The notes under the pieces: model-generated | What the model saw: the letters and a program-made list of their open reading frames with translations, nothing else | Database searches by the model: none | Told to the model about the DNA's origin: nothing | NCBI RefSeq assembly: GCF_001541925.1 | Contig: NZ_LQMW01000019.1 | Span: forward strand, 62,001-126,000 | Source of the DNA: Nitrosopumilus sp. Nsub | GTDB taxonomy: Archaea; Thermoproteota; Nitrososphaeria; Nitrososphaerales; Nitrosopumilaceae | Direction of reading: 5' to 3' | Length of the DNA: 64,000 nucleotides | Position numbers and translations under genes: made by a program | Shown here: positions 16,061-25,947 of the stretch, piece after piece | Numbering within the stretch: the first letter of the stretch is position 1 | Layout: every line of letters starts with the position of its first letter

Positions 16061-16164
16061 GTAGTTTCCTTATCACGATCGTCTTGAGAGTCCTTTATAG
16101 GTTTATTGAAAAATATTTCTAAGTATAAAAAATCAATTAAAAATTATTTTTGAATTTAATTAAA

Positions 16165-17343
16165 TCAATTAATTATTATCGAAGTTATCATAGGAGGACT
16201 CAAAGGAATTGAATCATTTAGCGAATTCCACACATAAGTTTCTAAAACATAATTTTCAGATTTTTCAGGAATCCAAGATTGAGAAATATCTAAAAGTTGA
16301 TTAGGAGATAGTTTTCCCTGAATCCAAGATAAAGAAATTACAGAATTATCAGAATTTTTAATTTGGAAAAAATAAATAAATTCCTGATCATAGTTTAGTT
16401 GATTTTCAACTTTTCCTACAACTTGTATTTGTATTTCTGAGATAAGGGAATCCAATGTATTACCAAAACTGTCAGAGAAAGAAATTGGTGAAACATGGAT
16501 TCGATTAATTGATGATACAGAGTAATCAACAGTAGCAGAAGTTTCAACGGATATTTCATCAGATTTTGAAAATGGTTTTGGTAAAGTATGATCATCGTAT
16601 TTTGCAAAAATACTATCTCCAGGTACTGCATAAAGTCTATTTCCACTAGAAGTATTTGTTGACAAACTAATGTTTGCTAAAAAATCACCAGAACGTTCAG
16701 AAGTTTCTGTTGCAACAACTTGAATTCCACCATTATCAGAATCTGAAAAGACATCAATTGTAATTGTGTCAATTGCTTCAGGATTCAAGTTCATATCTTG
16801 ATCAATTACACGAATTTCAACTAAATCACTTGTGAGAAAAATATCTTTTGAAAATTGTATTACGCCCATGTTCCATGTTATTGGAATTGATTTAGTTAAC
16901 ACAATACCATCTGCAAATTCAAAGGAGATTGTTATTGAATCATCATTTTCAACTTGTAAAAATCCATTTGTAGGTCCACTGCCAGAAGTTTTAGGATTTG
17001 TATCAAAAATTCCATCACCATCTACATCATGTAAAAAACCTGTGAGAATTATTTCACCTGAAAAAATTCCAGAACCAGATGAAGTTTCAGTTAATCGGTA
17101 TGGTTTTAAAAAATTTTCACCTGATGAAATTTTAATTGGATGTGAAGTACTTTCACCAATCGAATCGATTTGATTTGAATTACTATTCCAACTAGGTGCA
17201 TTGATAGAAATTATGATTTTATCAGTCCAAGAATATTCAGGCTTATTTGTATAAATTGGTGCAAAAGGTTTTTCATAATCAGGAATAGATTCGGCATAAA
17301 CAGGAGCTAAAATTAGAAAAAATCCCAGTAAAAATTCGTACAC
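16165..17343 (-). CDS. Secreted beta-sandwich protein, function unknown
   Basis: The product (392 residues from GTG 17343; no other start codon is available upstream before the LSm gene) begins with a hydrophobic segment, EFLLGFFLILAPVYAES, compatible with a signal peptide cleaved near residue 19. The rest is Ser/Thr/Asn/Asp-rich and beta-strand-like, with Ig-like or cadherin-like repeats such as TNKPEYSWTDKIIISINAPSWN and ETSERSGDFLANISLST. No PEFG motif or C-terminal membrane helix is present. It is embedded in the polymerase-ribosomal operon, 44 bases after LSm. I do not recognise a named family. Confidence 0.78.
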   Translation of the reverse strand: MYEFLLGFFLILAPVYAESIPDYEKPFAPIYTNKPEYSWTDKIIISINAPSWNSNSNQIDSIGESTSHPIKISSGENFLKPYRLTETSSGSGIFSGEIILTGFLHDVDGDGIFDTNPKTSGSGPTNGFLQVENDDSITISFEFADGIVLTKSIPITWNMGVIQFSKDIFLTSDLVEIRVIDQDMNLNPEAIDTITIDVFSDSDNGGIQVVATETSERSGDFLANISLSTNTSSGNRLYAVPGDSIFAKYDDHTLPKPFSKSDEISVETSATVDYSVSSINRIHVSPISFSDSFGNTLDSLISEIQIQVVGKVENQLNYDQEFIYFFQIKNSDNSVISLSWIQGKLSPNQLLDISQSWIPEKSENYVLETYVWNSLNDSIPLSPPMITSIIIN

Positions 17344-17387
17344 AGATTAAATTGATTAAAATCAGATTTAATGTTTGATGATAAATT

Positions 17388-17618
17388 TTAGGATTTATCA
17401 GTAGGTAAAGAAATTGCCAAAATATTATCTCCACGCAACAAGACTTTTCCAAGACTCAAATGTTTTTCTTCAGAAATGTCTTCAGCATTATCTAATGTCA
17501 AATTCATGTGGATGTCAAAGTCAATCAGGTTACCTTGAACAGTTTTATTATTTCTTAAACGAAGTAAAACACTCTTTCCTTGGCAACTAGTCATTAATGT
17601 AGAAATTTCATCAGCCAT
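17388..17618 (-). CDS. Sm-like RNA-binding protein (LSm/SmAP)
   Basis: Archaeal Sm-like proteins form homoheptameric rings on U-rich RNA. The 76-residue product (from ATG 17618; a GTG nine bases upstream is possible) has the Sm1 motif KSVLLRLRNNKTVQGNLIDFDIHMNLTLDNAED and the Sm2 motif LGKVLLRGDNILAIS. It lies 15 bases downstream of rpoA on the same strand and is probably cotranscribed, linking RNA handling with transcription. Confidence 0.93.
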   Translation of the reverse strand: MADEISTLMTSCQGKSVLLRLRNNKTVQGNLIDFDIHMNLTLDNAEDISEEKHLSLGKVLLRGDNILAISLPTDKS

Positions 17619-17633
17619 AACTATCACTTAATT

Positions 17634-20600
17634 TTATTTCTTTTTGCTCACTTGCATGTACAAATCAACAGTACCACTTCCAATTGGAATGTTACTTCCA
17701 ACAATTACATTTTCAGTAATACCTCTTAGTTGTTCAATTTCTCCTCCAAGTGCAGCATGAGCAATTGTTGGTACAGTAATTTCGAATGCAGCTCTTGCAA
17801 GTACACTATCTTTGGTTCCAGCAATTCCGTGTCTACCAATTTGTTGCATGTAACCACGTGAACACATTAAGTCTGATACTAACATAATGTATCTACTATC
17901 AACTTCCAATCCTTGGTCTCCCAATGTATGATTAAGTTCATCAATTAATGCAAATCTTGCTGCTTCAATTCCCAAAGTACCTGCAATTTCAAAGACATTG
18001 TTTGTTCTAACATTTGTTTTATCAATTCCTTTAACTTCTAAGACTTTGGCAATGTTTGAACCAGTTGTTTGAATAACCCATTCATCATCTTTTTGAACTA
18101 ATGTTACACGTTCAATATCTGGAACACCTTTCACAGTTGTGTTAAGTACTTTATTTCTAATTGCAATTGCAGTTGCAGTATCAACTTCTTCAACTAAATT
18201 CAAAGTGATTAATTCACCAGTAACTTCCATCTTGAATTTTTTATTAGAAGAGAGTGCGGCTTCAACTTCTGCAACAGAACAACCTCTTTCACGAAGTCTG
18301 TTCTCACTTAAAATCAATTTAATGTTTGTAGAATAATCAGTTTCAGTATCTGCAATCAAAGCACTTACTTTAGTTTGCAAAACATTTCTTGCAATTTCAA
18401 TTGCTTTTTCTCTATTTCCTTTATTCTCTTTTTCTAAGTAAATATCCATAGTTGGAGTAACAGGTTTCTTTCTGGCATCAACTAATTCAATTAATCTTGG
18501 AAGACCTAATGTTACGTTTCTTTCTTTAATTCCTGCAAAGTGGAATGTTCTCAAAGTCATCTGAGTACCTGGTTCACCAATTGATTGTGCAGTAACAATT
18601 CCTACTGCTTGTCCTGGTTCTACACGTGCTTTATCATAAAGTGAAAGACCTTTTTTACATACTGCTTCAATTCCGGATTTACTAAGACCGGATTTGTTTA
18701 GTGCGTCAGTAACAAGTTTAGTTAATCTTGGACTAAATGTTTTGGTGTATTTTTTAGTTAATGTTTCAATTTCATCTTTTGTTGCCTTTGCTCCAGAATC
18801 AATCATAGCTTGTGATGCAGCTAATCTACTTGGATTAAATGCCTCACCATGGTCACTTTTCTGCACATCAATACCATCTTCACCATAAAGGAATTGAACA
18901 ATGTGTCCGTGAGGATCTCTTACAGTTCCATCATATTCTAATCTGATGTGTTCTAATGCATTAATCAATCTACGTTGCATGTAACCACTTTGTTGTGTTC
19001 TGACTGCAGTATCTACAAGTCCTTCTCTACCACCCATTGCGTGGAAGAAGAATTCTAATGCAGATAATCCAGTTCGATAATTTGATTTTACAAATCCGTG
19101 AGCATCAGGATTACTATCATGTTCTTTGTAGTGAGTTAATGCACGATTTGCATATCCTTCATTCATTCTATTACCTCTTCTTGATTGTTGACCTAATGCT
19201 CCAGCCATCTGACCTACGTTAAGTGCTGAACCTCTTGCACCAGTTGTAGCCATAATTTTTCCAGCATTTCCGTCATCAAGTGAATCATTTGCAGTATCAC
19301 CTGCTTTAACTCTGGCTTTACCTAATTCATTAACAATGTAGGCCTCTAATGCTTCTTCAGCTTTCATACCTCTAGTAAGTTTCAATGTTCCTTTTTCATA
19401 TTGATCAGTTAAGTCTGCTACAACATCATATGTTTCACTAATGTCATCTAAAATTTGTTGTTCATCTTTTTCTGGAACTTCCAAGTCACCATAACCATAA
19501 CTAAATCCATAGTGAGTAATGAATTGTTTTACCATAATTAAGATAGAATTCAAAAAGTTCTTTCCAACTGCGTTACCATAATCTTTAGTAATTCTGTGTA
19601 AGACACTTTCTGGTTCCTCTGCACCAATTGATGTCTTGTCAATAACACCACTGATTAATTCACCATTTTTAATTACAACATCATTTGCTTTTCCACCAGT
19701 ACCTTTTGACCATTTTGATGTTAGAGTATAATTGAAATCAGATGGTAAGAATAATGAGAATAATTGTTTTCCAGTGTATGCAGGGCTACCGTCTTTTGCT
19801 TTAGTAGATGGTTTTGGAAGTGCATCAGTGTATCCTCCAAGCATTGCATAGTTTGAGAATTCTTGAACAGATAAGATAGTGTCATCTTTTGTTAACAGAT
19901 ATGCACCAGTTACAAAGTCTCTTAGTGCTCCAATAATTGGACCACCATATCTTGGTGAAATTAATTGGTCTTGAACTCTCATCAAAAGAATTGCTTCTGC
20001 TCTTGCTTCTTCACTTTGAGGAACGTGAAGATTCATTTCATCACCATCAAAGTCTGCGTTGTATGGTGGACATACTGATGGATGTAATCTGAAAGTTTTT
20101 CCAGGGAGTACTCTTACATAGTGAGCCATAATTGACATTTGATGGAGTGAAGGTTGTCTGTTAAACATTACAATATCTCTATCAGCAAGATGTCTTTCAA
20201 TCAAATATCCAATTTCAATTGTTTCTGCAATTGTTGAACGATCTTCAACAAAGTCTAATCTAATTTTTACACCATCTGGTCTTACAATATAATTAACTCC
20301 TGGAAATTTTTCAGGTCCATTAATAACTAATTTTCGCATTCTTTCAATATTCCATTCTGTAACAATTTCAGGAATGGTTAGTTTCATTGCAACTGCTTCA
20401 GGTACACCTACTTCAGACAAATCCAAGTTTGGATCTGGAGAAATTACAGTTCTACTTGAAAAGTCAACTCTTTTTCCAGAAAGGGAACCTCTGAATCTTC
20501 CTTCTTTTCCTTTCAGTCTTTGAGTTAAAGTCTTTAGAGGACGTCCAGAACGATGATGAGCTTGAGGAATTCCAGAAACTTCATTATCAAAATATGTTGT

Positions 20601-21428
20601 AGAGTGATATTGTAACAAATCAACTAAGTCTTGAACAATTAACGGAGGAGTTCCTGCTTCTTTACTTTCTTTTAGTCTTTGATTAACTCTAATGATATCT
20701 ACCATTTTGTGAGTTAGATCATCTTCAGATCTAATTCCAGTTTCAAGAATAATTGAAGGTCTGACAGTAACTGGTGGAACAGGTAATGCTTGAAGAATAA
20801 ACCATTCAGGTCTTGCAGTTACAGGATCATATGATAATAGTGACAAATCATCGTCAATGATTTGTGAAAATCTTTCTCTAATTGTAATTGGCAATAATCT
20901 GTGTTCACCAATTTCAGTTTTTTCAACAAAGATAGTTGGTTTTGTAAAAACTAATTCGTATTGAGTTTTTCCACAATGAGGACATTCTTTTGCTTTCTTT
21001 GCTTTGTCAATAATTTGTTCAGGAATACGTTTTTGTGAAACTGTGGTATATGCAGCTTGTTTATCTTTAATATTTTGGAATGCGTTAAGATCTTCTTGTG
21101 GTACCTTTAATCTATTACAAGAACGACATGTTGATTGTAATAATTTGTAAATATTATCAATAAATGCAATGTGTAAAATTGGTTCTGCAAGTTCAATATG
21201 ACCAAAGTGTCCTGGGCATCTAGCTGCAGTGTTACCACAAGTTAGACATTTTTGTCCAGGCTCAAGTGTTCCGAGTCTTCCATCCATAAGACCTCCTTGA
21301 ACTGGCATTCCATCTTCATCATAAGTTTCTGGGGCAGTGATTTCAGCAACAGAGTATTTCCTAATTTCAGTTGGAGACCAAACAGAGAATCTAATTCCAT
21401 CAATTGCTTTAATTGCTTGAATAGACAT
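17634..21428 (-). CDS. rpoA: DNA-directed RNA polymerase subunit A (A' and A'' in one gene)
   Basis: This is the largest polymerase subunit. At 1264 residues it contains both the A' region (N-terminal zinc motifs CLTCGNTAARCPGHFGHIELAEP and CRSCNRL; catalytic NADFDGDEMNLHVP near 455) and the A'' region (GEPGTQMTLRTFHFAG in the trigger-loop/bridge region; C-terminal SNIPIGSGTVDLYM) with no stop between. In most archaea these are two genes; an unsplit gene is a known hallmark of Thaumarchaeota. ATG 21428 is two bases after the rpoB stop. Confidence 0.98.
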   Translation of the reverse strand: MSIQAIKAIDGIRFSVWSPTEIRKYSVAEITAPETYDEDGMPVQGGLMDGRLGTLEPGQKCLTCGNTAARCPGHFGHIELAEPILHIAFIDNIYKLLQSTCRSCNRLKVPQEDLNAFQNIKDKQAAYTTVSQKRIPEQIIDKAKKAKECPHCGKTQYELVFTKPTIFVEKTEIGEHRLLPITIRERFSQIIDDDLSLLSYDPVTARPEWFILQALPVPPVTVRPSIILETGIRSEDDLTHKMVDIIRVNQRLKESKEAGTPPLIVQDLVDLLQYHSTTYFDNEVSGIPQAHHRSGRPLKTLTQRLKGKEGRFRGSLSGKRVDFSSRTVISPDPNLDLSEVGVPEAVAMKLTIPEIVTEWNIERMRKLVINGPEKFPGVNYIVRPDGVKIRLDFVEDRSTIAETIEIGYLIERHLADRDIVMFNRQPSLHQMSIMAHYVRVLPGKTFRLHPSVCPPYNADFDGDEMNLHVPQSEEARAEAILLMRVQDQLISPRYGGPIIGALRDFVTGAYLLTKDDTILSVQEFSNYAMLGGYTDALPKPSTKAKDGSPAYTGKQLFSLFLPSDFNYTLTSKWSKGTGGKANDVVIKNGELISGVIDKTSIGAEEPESVLHRITKDYGNAVGKNFLNSILIMVKQFITHYGFSYGYGDLEVPEKDEQQILDDISETYDVVADLTDQYEKGTLKLTRGMKAEEALEAYIVNELGKARVKAGDTANDSLDDGNAGKIMATTGARGSALNVGQMAGALGQQSRRGNRMNEGYANRALTHYKEHDSNPDAHGFVKSNYRTGLSALEFFFHAMGGREGLVDTAVRTQQSGYMQRRLINALEHIRLEYDGTVRDPHGHIVQFLYGEDGIDVQKSDHGEAFNPSRLAASQAMIDSGAKATKDEIETLTKKYTKTFSPRLTKLVTDALNKSGLSKSGIEAVCKKGLSLYDKARVEPGQAVGIVTAQSIGEPGTQMTLRTFHFAGIKERNVTLGLPRLIELVDARKKPVTPTMDIYLEKENKGNREKAIEIARNVLQTKVSALIADTETDYSTNIKLILSENRLRERGCSVAEVEAALSSNKKFKMEVTGELITLNLVEEVDTATAIAIRNKVLNTTVKGVPDIERVTLVQKDDEWVIQTTGSNIAKVLEVKGIDKTNVRTNNVFEIAGTLGIEAARFALIDELNHTLGDQGLEVDSRYIMLVSDLMCSRGYMQQIGRHGIAGTKDSVLARAAFEITVPTIAHAALGGEIEQLRGITENVIVGSNIPIGSGTVDLYMQVSKKK

Positions 21429-21429
21429 C

Positions 21430-24400
21430 TTAGAGTTTCTCCTTTATGAGCAATCTTGGTGCAACGTTTAGACTTTGCATTTCTTGCAATAATAATTTGA
21501 ATGCATATGCTACAGATACTGAAGATACTTTAGCTTTATCCCCACAAACTCTGCAAACATATTTTCTTTGTTTAACATCATGATAAGCAACTAGACCACA
21601 TCTTTCACAAACAAATACATCAGATTTATCAGATTCATCTAACAATCTATCTTTTAGAATCATTGAAGCACCATAAGCAATCAAACAATCTCTCTCCATC
21701 TCACCAAATCTTAATCCACCACCTCTTGCTCTACCTTCTGTTGGTTGTTTGGTTAACATCTGAACTTGTCCACGTGCTCTTGCATGTATTTTATCAGCAA
21801 CCATATGATGAAGTTTTTGATAATATACTACACCAATAAAGACATCAACTGGGAATGCTTTACCAGTTCTTCCATCATACATTATTTCTTTACCAGAATA
21901 TTTGAAATTGTGTGCATCCATGACTTCTTTAACTTCATCCATTTTTTCTCCAACAAATGCTGAGCCATCAAATCTCTTTCCACGGAATGATGCAGCTTTT
22001 CCACAAATGGATTCCATCATCATACCAACAGTCATTCTTGATGGGAATGCATGAGGATTAATCAAGACGTCAGGAGACATTCCTTCAGCAGTGTAAGGTA
22101 AATCTTCTGCTTTTGCTAAAATTCCAAGTACACCTTTTTGTCCATGTCTTGAAGCAAATTTATCACCAATTTCTGGAATTCTCATATCTCTTGCTCTAAT
22201 TTTATACATTTTTCCACCTTCGTTTGATTGAGTCATTACAACTGTATCAATAACACCGGCTTCAGAAGGTCTTACACCAATTGATGTATCTCTTCGATAA
22301 GGTCCAGAGGATTCAAACTCTCGGTATTCTTCCATAAATCTTGGAGGACTAGTTTTTCCAATCAAAATATCTCCACCTTTAACTTGGGATTCAGATGCTA
22401 CAACACCATCTTCTTCAAGTAATCTATATGCTCTTTCACCTTTGTAACCTCTAACATTATCTTCAGCATTTGGAATTTCAAATGTATCTCTCATTCCACC
22501 AGGATATTGTTTTGCTTCAGCATCATAAATTCTAAAGAAGAAAGTTCTACCCAATCCCCTATCAACAGAAGCCTTACTGAGAACAATTGCATCTTCAATG
22601 TTGTAACCATCAAATGGTAATACTGCAACTACACAGTTTTGACCTGCCGGTCTATCTTCTAATCCCAATAGTTTCATTGCTTTTGTATTAACAGCTGGAA
22701 CTTGTGGGTATAACATAAGGTGTTGTCTAACATAGGTACTAGTATTCATCATAGGTGTTGAAAATCCTAAACTTTGTTTTGCCATTGCAGATTCGTATGT
22801 ATTTCTTGGAGATTGATTATGTTCTGGATATGGGATAATAGATGCACCTGCTCCCAAAATTGCTGGTGGGAATACTTCAAGGTGTGTATGTTTTTTTGAA
22901 TCTTTTTCATCTAATGTAATGTAACAATTCTCTTCTTCATTTGCGTCAATCATTTCTAAAACACCCATTCTTAACAAATCATTCCAAGATAGTAATTTCT
23001 TGGAAATTTTGTCTAAGAGATCTTGAGTAAGTAAGGGTTTGTTATCTTTGATAATTATTAATGGTCTTAAAACTCGTCCAGCATTACAATTAACATATAA
23101 TCTTCTAGTAGAACCTTCAATGTCAGATTTATGGAATGAAACTCCAACATGTGGATGAATTTTTGAATTTCTTCTAAGGTCTCTAAGGGATTCTGCTAAT
23201 TCAAGTCCATCTTTATAATATCCAATTAATCTACCGTCAACAAATATTCTAGTTCCATCTTGTTTCAAATCATCTTTTGCATCAAAGAAATGTACAGTTC
23301 CAAGATCATATAGTTTCTCAACAATTTCTTCAGAAGGAACGTGTACTGAAATGATTCCAGATAATGCAAGGTTCTTTACTAAACCACAGTTTGAGCCCTC
23401 TGGTGTTTCACTAGGACAAATTCTTCCAAAGTGTGTTGCATGCAAATCTCTTGCTTCAAAGTTTGGTTGAGTTCTACTAAGAGGGGATTGAATTCTTCTA
23501 AGATGACTAATTGTTGATAGATAGTTTGTTCTGTCAAGTAATTGTGTAACTCCAACTCTACCACGTCCCCAGTTTCCTGTTGCAATAGCATTGTTTAGTT
23601 TATCAGTAATAATTCCAGGACGAATTGATGCAGCAACTGCATTAATTCCACGTTTTTGACCTGAACGCTCTAATTGATATTTCATATCTCTTACTAGGTT
23701 TCTAAATGCAGTTCTAAACAAGTCTGCAAGCATTTGACCAGCAAATTTGATTACTTTGTTTCCATAATGATCTTTGTCATCAGGAGTAATCCAATTGAGT
23801 TTTAATTCTAATAATTTACAAGCTGCTTCACCTAAGAATTGTGCTTTTTCTTTTCTATTTTCAGGGTGTTTTCCTAAATGAGGTAAGAGACCCCAATCAA
23901 GTAAAGTTTCAGCACGTTTAATTTGGAACTCTTCTAACATTCCAGGTGCAATTCTTTTACTGATGTAAACAATGGCATCTTTAGATGTAGGAACATCTCC
24001 TGCTTTTTCAAATGAACCTTCTAATTCATCTTGAAGATCATCTACTAGTGAAACTACTGAAGCAATTTCTTTATCAGATTCTAATCCAAGTGCTCTCATT
24101 AAAGTGACAACTGGAATATCTACTGGAGAACCAGGAATTCTTGCAACTATCAACCCATCATTTTTCATTACAAGTTCTAATTTTGCACGGTAACCAACAA
24201 TTGAAGAATAAACTTTTGCTTTGAAAACAGTGTTTCCACCAACAAGTTCTCTGTCAACAATTATTTTATTGTAAGAAAGATCTTCCAATCCAACAATTAC
24301 TCTTTCTGAACCATTAATGATAAAGTAGCCACCAGGATCATTTGGATCTTCACCATGTTCAATTAATTTTTGATTAGAGAAATTATTCAAGATACATGCA

Positions 24401-24777
24401 TTTGATTTTGCCATAACTGGTACGTCACCAATGTGAACAAATCTTGATTCCAAAATTTTACCATCTTCAACAACACTAGCTTCCATCATTACAGGTGCAG
24501 AATAAGAAACATTTCGTAATCTTGCTTCAGCTGGAGTAATGTGAGTAATAGAACCATCAAGTTCCATCATTCTTGGTTGTTGAAGTTTTACTTTTCCTAA
24601 TTGAATTTTATATGGATATTCGGCATTTTCAATATCAATTTGTCCAACTTCATTAATGATACTTTGAAGTCCTCTTTCTAAAAATTCATCAAAAGAATTA
24701 AGGTGTTGACGTGCAATACCTTCACGTTTTAAAATATCCTGAATTACTGGCCAACGTTTGTTTGAAGGATCAGCCAA
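21430..24777 (-). CDS. rpoB: DNA-directed RNA polymerase subunit B
   Basis: Second-largest polymerase subunit, 1115 residues, unsplit (many euryarchaea have B'/B''). Visible landmarks are CPSETPEGSNCGLVKNLALSG, GDKFASRHGQKGVLGILAKAEDLP (active-centre lysine region), PTEGRARGGGLRFGEMERDCLIAYGAS and a C-terminal zinc ribbon CERCGLVAYHDVKQRKYVCRVCG. It starts at ATG 24777, directly after rpoH, and is followed by rpoA with one base between, a single tightly packed operon. Confidence 0.98.
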   Translation of the reverse strand: MADPSNKRWPVIQDILKREGIARQHLNSFDEFLERGLQSIINEVGQIDIENAEYPYKIQLGKVKLQQPRMMELDGSITHITPAEARLRNVSYSAPVMMEASVVEDGKILESRFVHIGDVPVMAKSNACILNNFSNQKLIEHGEDPNDPGGYFIINGSERVIVGLEDLSYNKIIVDRELVGGNTVFKAKVYSSIVGYRAKLELVMKNDGLIVARIPGSPVDIPVVTLMRALGLESDKEIASVVSLVDDLQDELEGSFEKAGDVPTSKDAIVYISKRIAPGMLEEFQIKRAETLLDWGLLPHLGKHPENRKEKAQFLGEAACKLLELKLNWITPDDKDHYGNKVIKFAGQMLADLFRTAFRNLVRDMKYQLERSGQKRGINAVAASIRPGIITDKLNNAIATGNWGRGRVGVTQLLDRTNYLSTISHLRRIQSPLSRTQPNFEARDLHATHFGRICPSETPEGSNCGLVKNLALSGIISVHVPSEEIVEKLYDLGTVHFFDAKDDLKQDGTRIFVDGRLIGYYKDGLELAESLRDLRRNSKIHPHVGVSFHKSDIEGSTRRLYVNCNAGRVLRPLIIIKDNKPLLTQDLLDKISKKLLSWNDLLRMGVLEMIDANEEENCYITLDEKDSKKHTHLEVFPPAILGAGASIIPYPEHNQSPRNTYESAMAKQSLGFSTPMMNTSTYVRQHLMLYPQVPAVNTKAMKLLGLEDRPAGQNCVVAVLPFDGYNIEDAIVLSKASVDRGLGRTFFFRIYDAEAKQYPGGMRDTFEIPNAEDNVRGYKGERAYRLLEEDGVVASESQVKGGDILIGKTSPPRFMEEYREFESSGPYRRDTSIGVRPSEAGVIDTVVMTQSNEGGKMYKIRARDMRIPEIGDKFASRHGQKGVLGILAKAEDLPYTAEGMSPDVLINPHAFPSRMTVGMMMESICGKAASFRGKRFDGSAFVGEKMDEVKEVMDAHNFKYSGKEIMYDGRTGKAFPVDVFIGVVYYQKLHHMVADKIHARARGQVQMLTKQPTEGRARGGGLRFGEMERDCLIAYGASMILKDRLLDESDKSDVFVCERCGLVAYHDVKQRKYVCRVCGDKAKVSSVSVAYAFKLLLQEMQSLNVAPRLLIKEKL

Positions 24778-24779
24778 AT

Positions 24780-25031
24780 CTAAATCTCCACCACATATCG
24801 ATAATAGAGACTTTCACCTGCTGTTGGACTGTTTCTAGTGATTTTAATCATATCACCTGGTTTTACACCAAGTCCCAAAATTGCAGGATCATTTACAAAA
24901 ATTAATGGTAATTCTGTTGGTTTACAATTGTATTTTTTTAAAACTTCCTCAGCTTCTGATTTAGGAATAATTTCGTGTTTTGGAACATAAACATGATCCG
25001 GAACTAAAATTTGGTTTTTCTTAGTTGCCAT
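24780..25031 (-). CDS. rpoH: DNA-directed RNA polymerase subunit H
   Basis: The 83-residue protein corresponds to archaeal RpoH, the homologue of the C-terminal domain of eukaryotic Rpb5, with DHVYVPKHEIIPKSEAEEVLKKYNCKPTELPLIFVNDPAILGLGVKPGDMIKITRNSPTAGESLYYRYVV arranged as in the family. It heads the rpoH-rpoB-rpoA operon. Upstream on the minus strand is an agatatatattaacc box near 25108, giving a leader of about 50 bases; a G-rich gggggc lies about 13 bases before the ATG. Confidence 0.96.
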   Translation of the reverse strand: MATKKNQILVPDHVYVPKHEIIPKSEAEEVLKKYNCKPTELPLIFVNDPAILGLGVKPGDMIKITRNSPTAGESLYYRYVVEI

Positions 25032-25134
25032 TTAAGAAGCCCCCAGATCGAACATCAAATGTAATAGTAAATAATACACACAAACTGAAAAAAATCACGT
25101 TCGGGTTAATATATATCTAATCTGAAACTTCAAA

Positions 25135-25914
25135 TCAAGAGATAATTTTCTTATTGACTCTATTTGCAATATTTGCAGCAATTCCACCAGCAGCAATTCC
25201 ATTGTCAATATTTACAACAGATAATCCCAATGAACAGCTTTGTAGCATAGATGCTAAAGCTGCAATTCCCTTTTCGCCATAGCCATATCCTACAGATGTT
25301 GGAATTCCAATAATTGGAATATCTACAAGTGTAGAAACTAAAGTAGCCAAGGCTCCCTCCATCCCAGCTGCAACAACAATACAATCAACATCATCCTCAA
25401 CCATTTTTTTTAAAATTGGAAATATCCTTTGAATGCCAGCAACACCAACATCATAACTTGTAATACATTTACAATTCATTGCTTCACACATTAATCTAGA
25501 TTCTTCAGCTACTCCAATATCAGATGTACCAGCAGTCAAAATACCAACAGTTCCTCCATGGAATTTAATGGGTTTTTTAAATATCAAAATAGTTGAAGAA
25601 TTTTTCCCAGTCTTGATTTGGACTTTTAATTTCTTGACAAATAACAGTATTTTTTTGTAATCATCTTTTTTGATTCTTGAAACAAGAACAGAATTTGTTT
25701 TTTCCAAAGTTTTTTTAATAATTTTTTTAATATCATCTAATTCTTTTGTTTCTGCAAAAATTACTTCTGGAACTCCTCTGCGTTTACTTCTATTGACATC
25801 AATTTTTGCAAAGTTTTCTACCTCTTCAATTGAATATAATGTTAGAAGTTTTTTTGCATCTTTAGTAGAAATTTTTCCAGATTTTACGGATTCTAAAACT
25901 TCATGGATTTTCAA
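25135..25914 (-). CDS. larB: LarB: pyridinium-3,5-biscarboxylate mononucleotide synthase
   Basis: LarB carboxylates and hydrolyses nicotinate adenine dinucleotide, the first step in nickel-pincer nucleotide (NPN) cofactor synthesis. The 259-residue product has an N-terminal helical domain and a C-terminal AIR-carboxylase (PurE-like) domain: VGILTAGTSDIGVAEES, VAAGMEGALATLVSTLVDIPIIGIPTSVGYGYG and SCSLGLSVVNIDNG with Cys227 at the position of the family's active-site cysteine. It lies 33 bases downstream of mdh on the same strand and back to back with the larC-larE unit. Confidence 0.9.
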   Translation of the reverse strand: MKIHEVLESVKSGKISTKDAKKLLTLYSIEEVENFAKIDVNRSKRRGVPEVIFAETKELDDIKKIIKKTLEKTNSVLVSRIKKDDYKKILLFVKKLKVQIKTGKNSSTILIFKKPIKFHGGTVGILTAGTSDIGVAEESRLMCEAMNCKCITSYDVGVAGIQRIFPILKKMVEDDVDCIVVAAGMEGALATLVSTLVDIPIIGIPTSVGYGYGEKGIAALASMLQSCSLGLSVVNIDNGIAAGGIAANIANRVNKKIIS

Positions 25915-25947
25915 TAATTATAATAATTGATATCTATACTAAAATGC

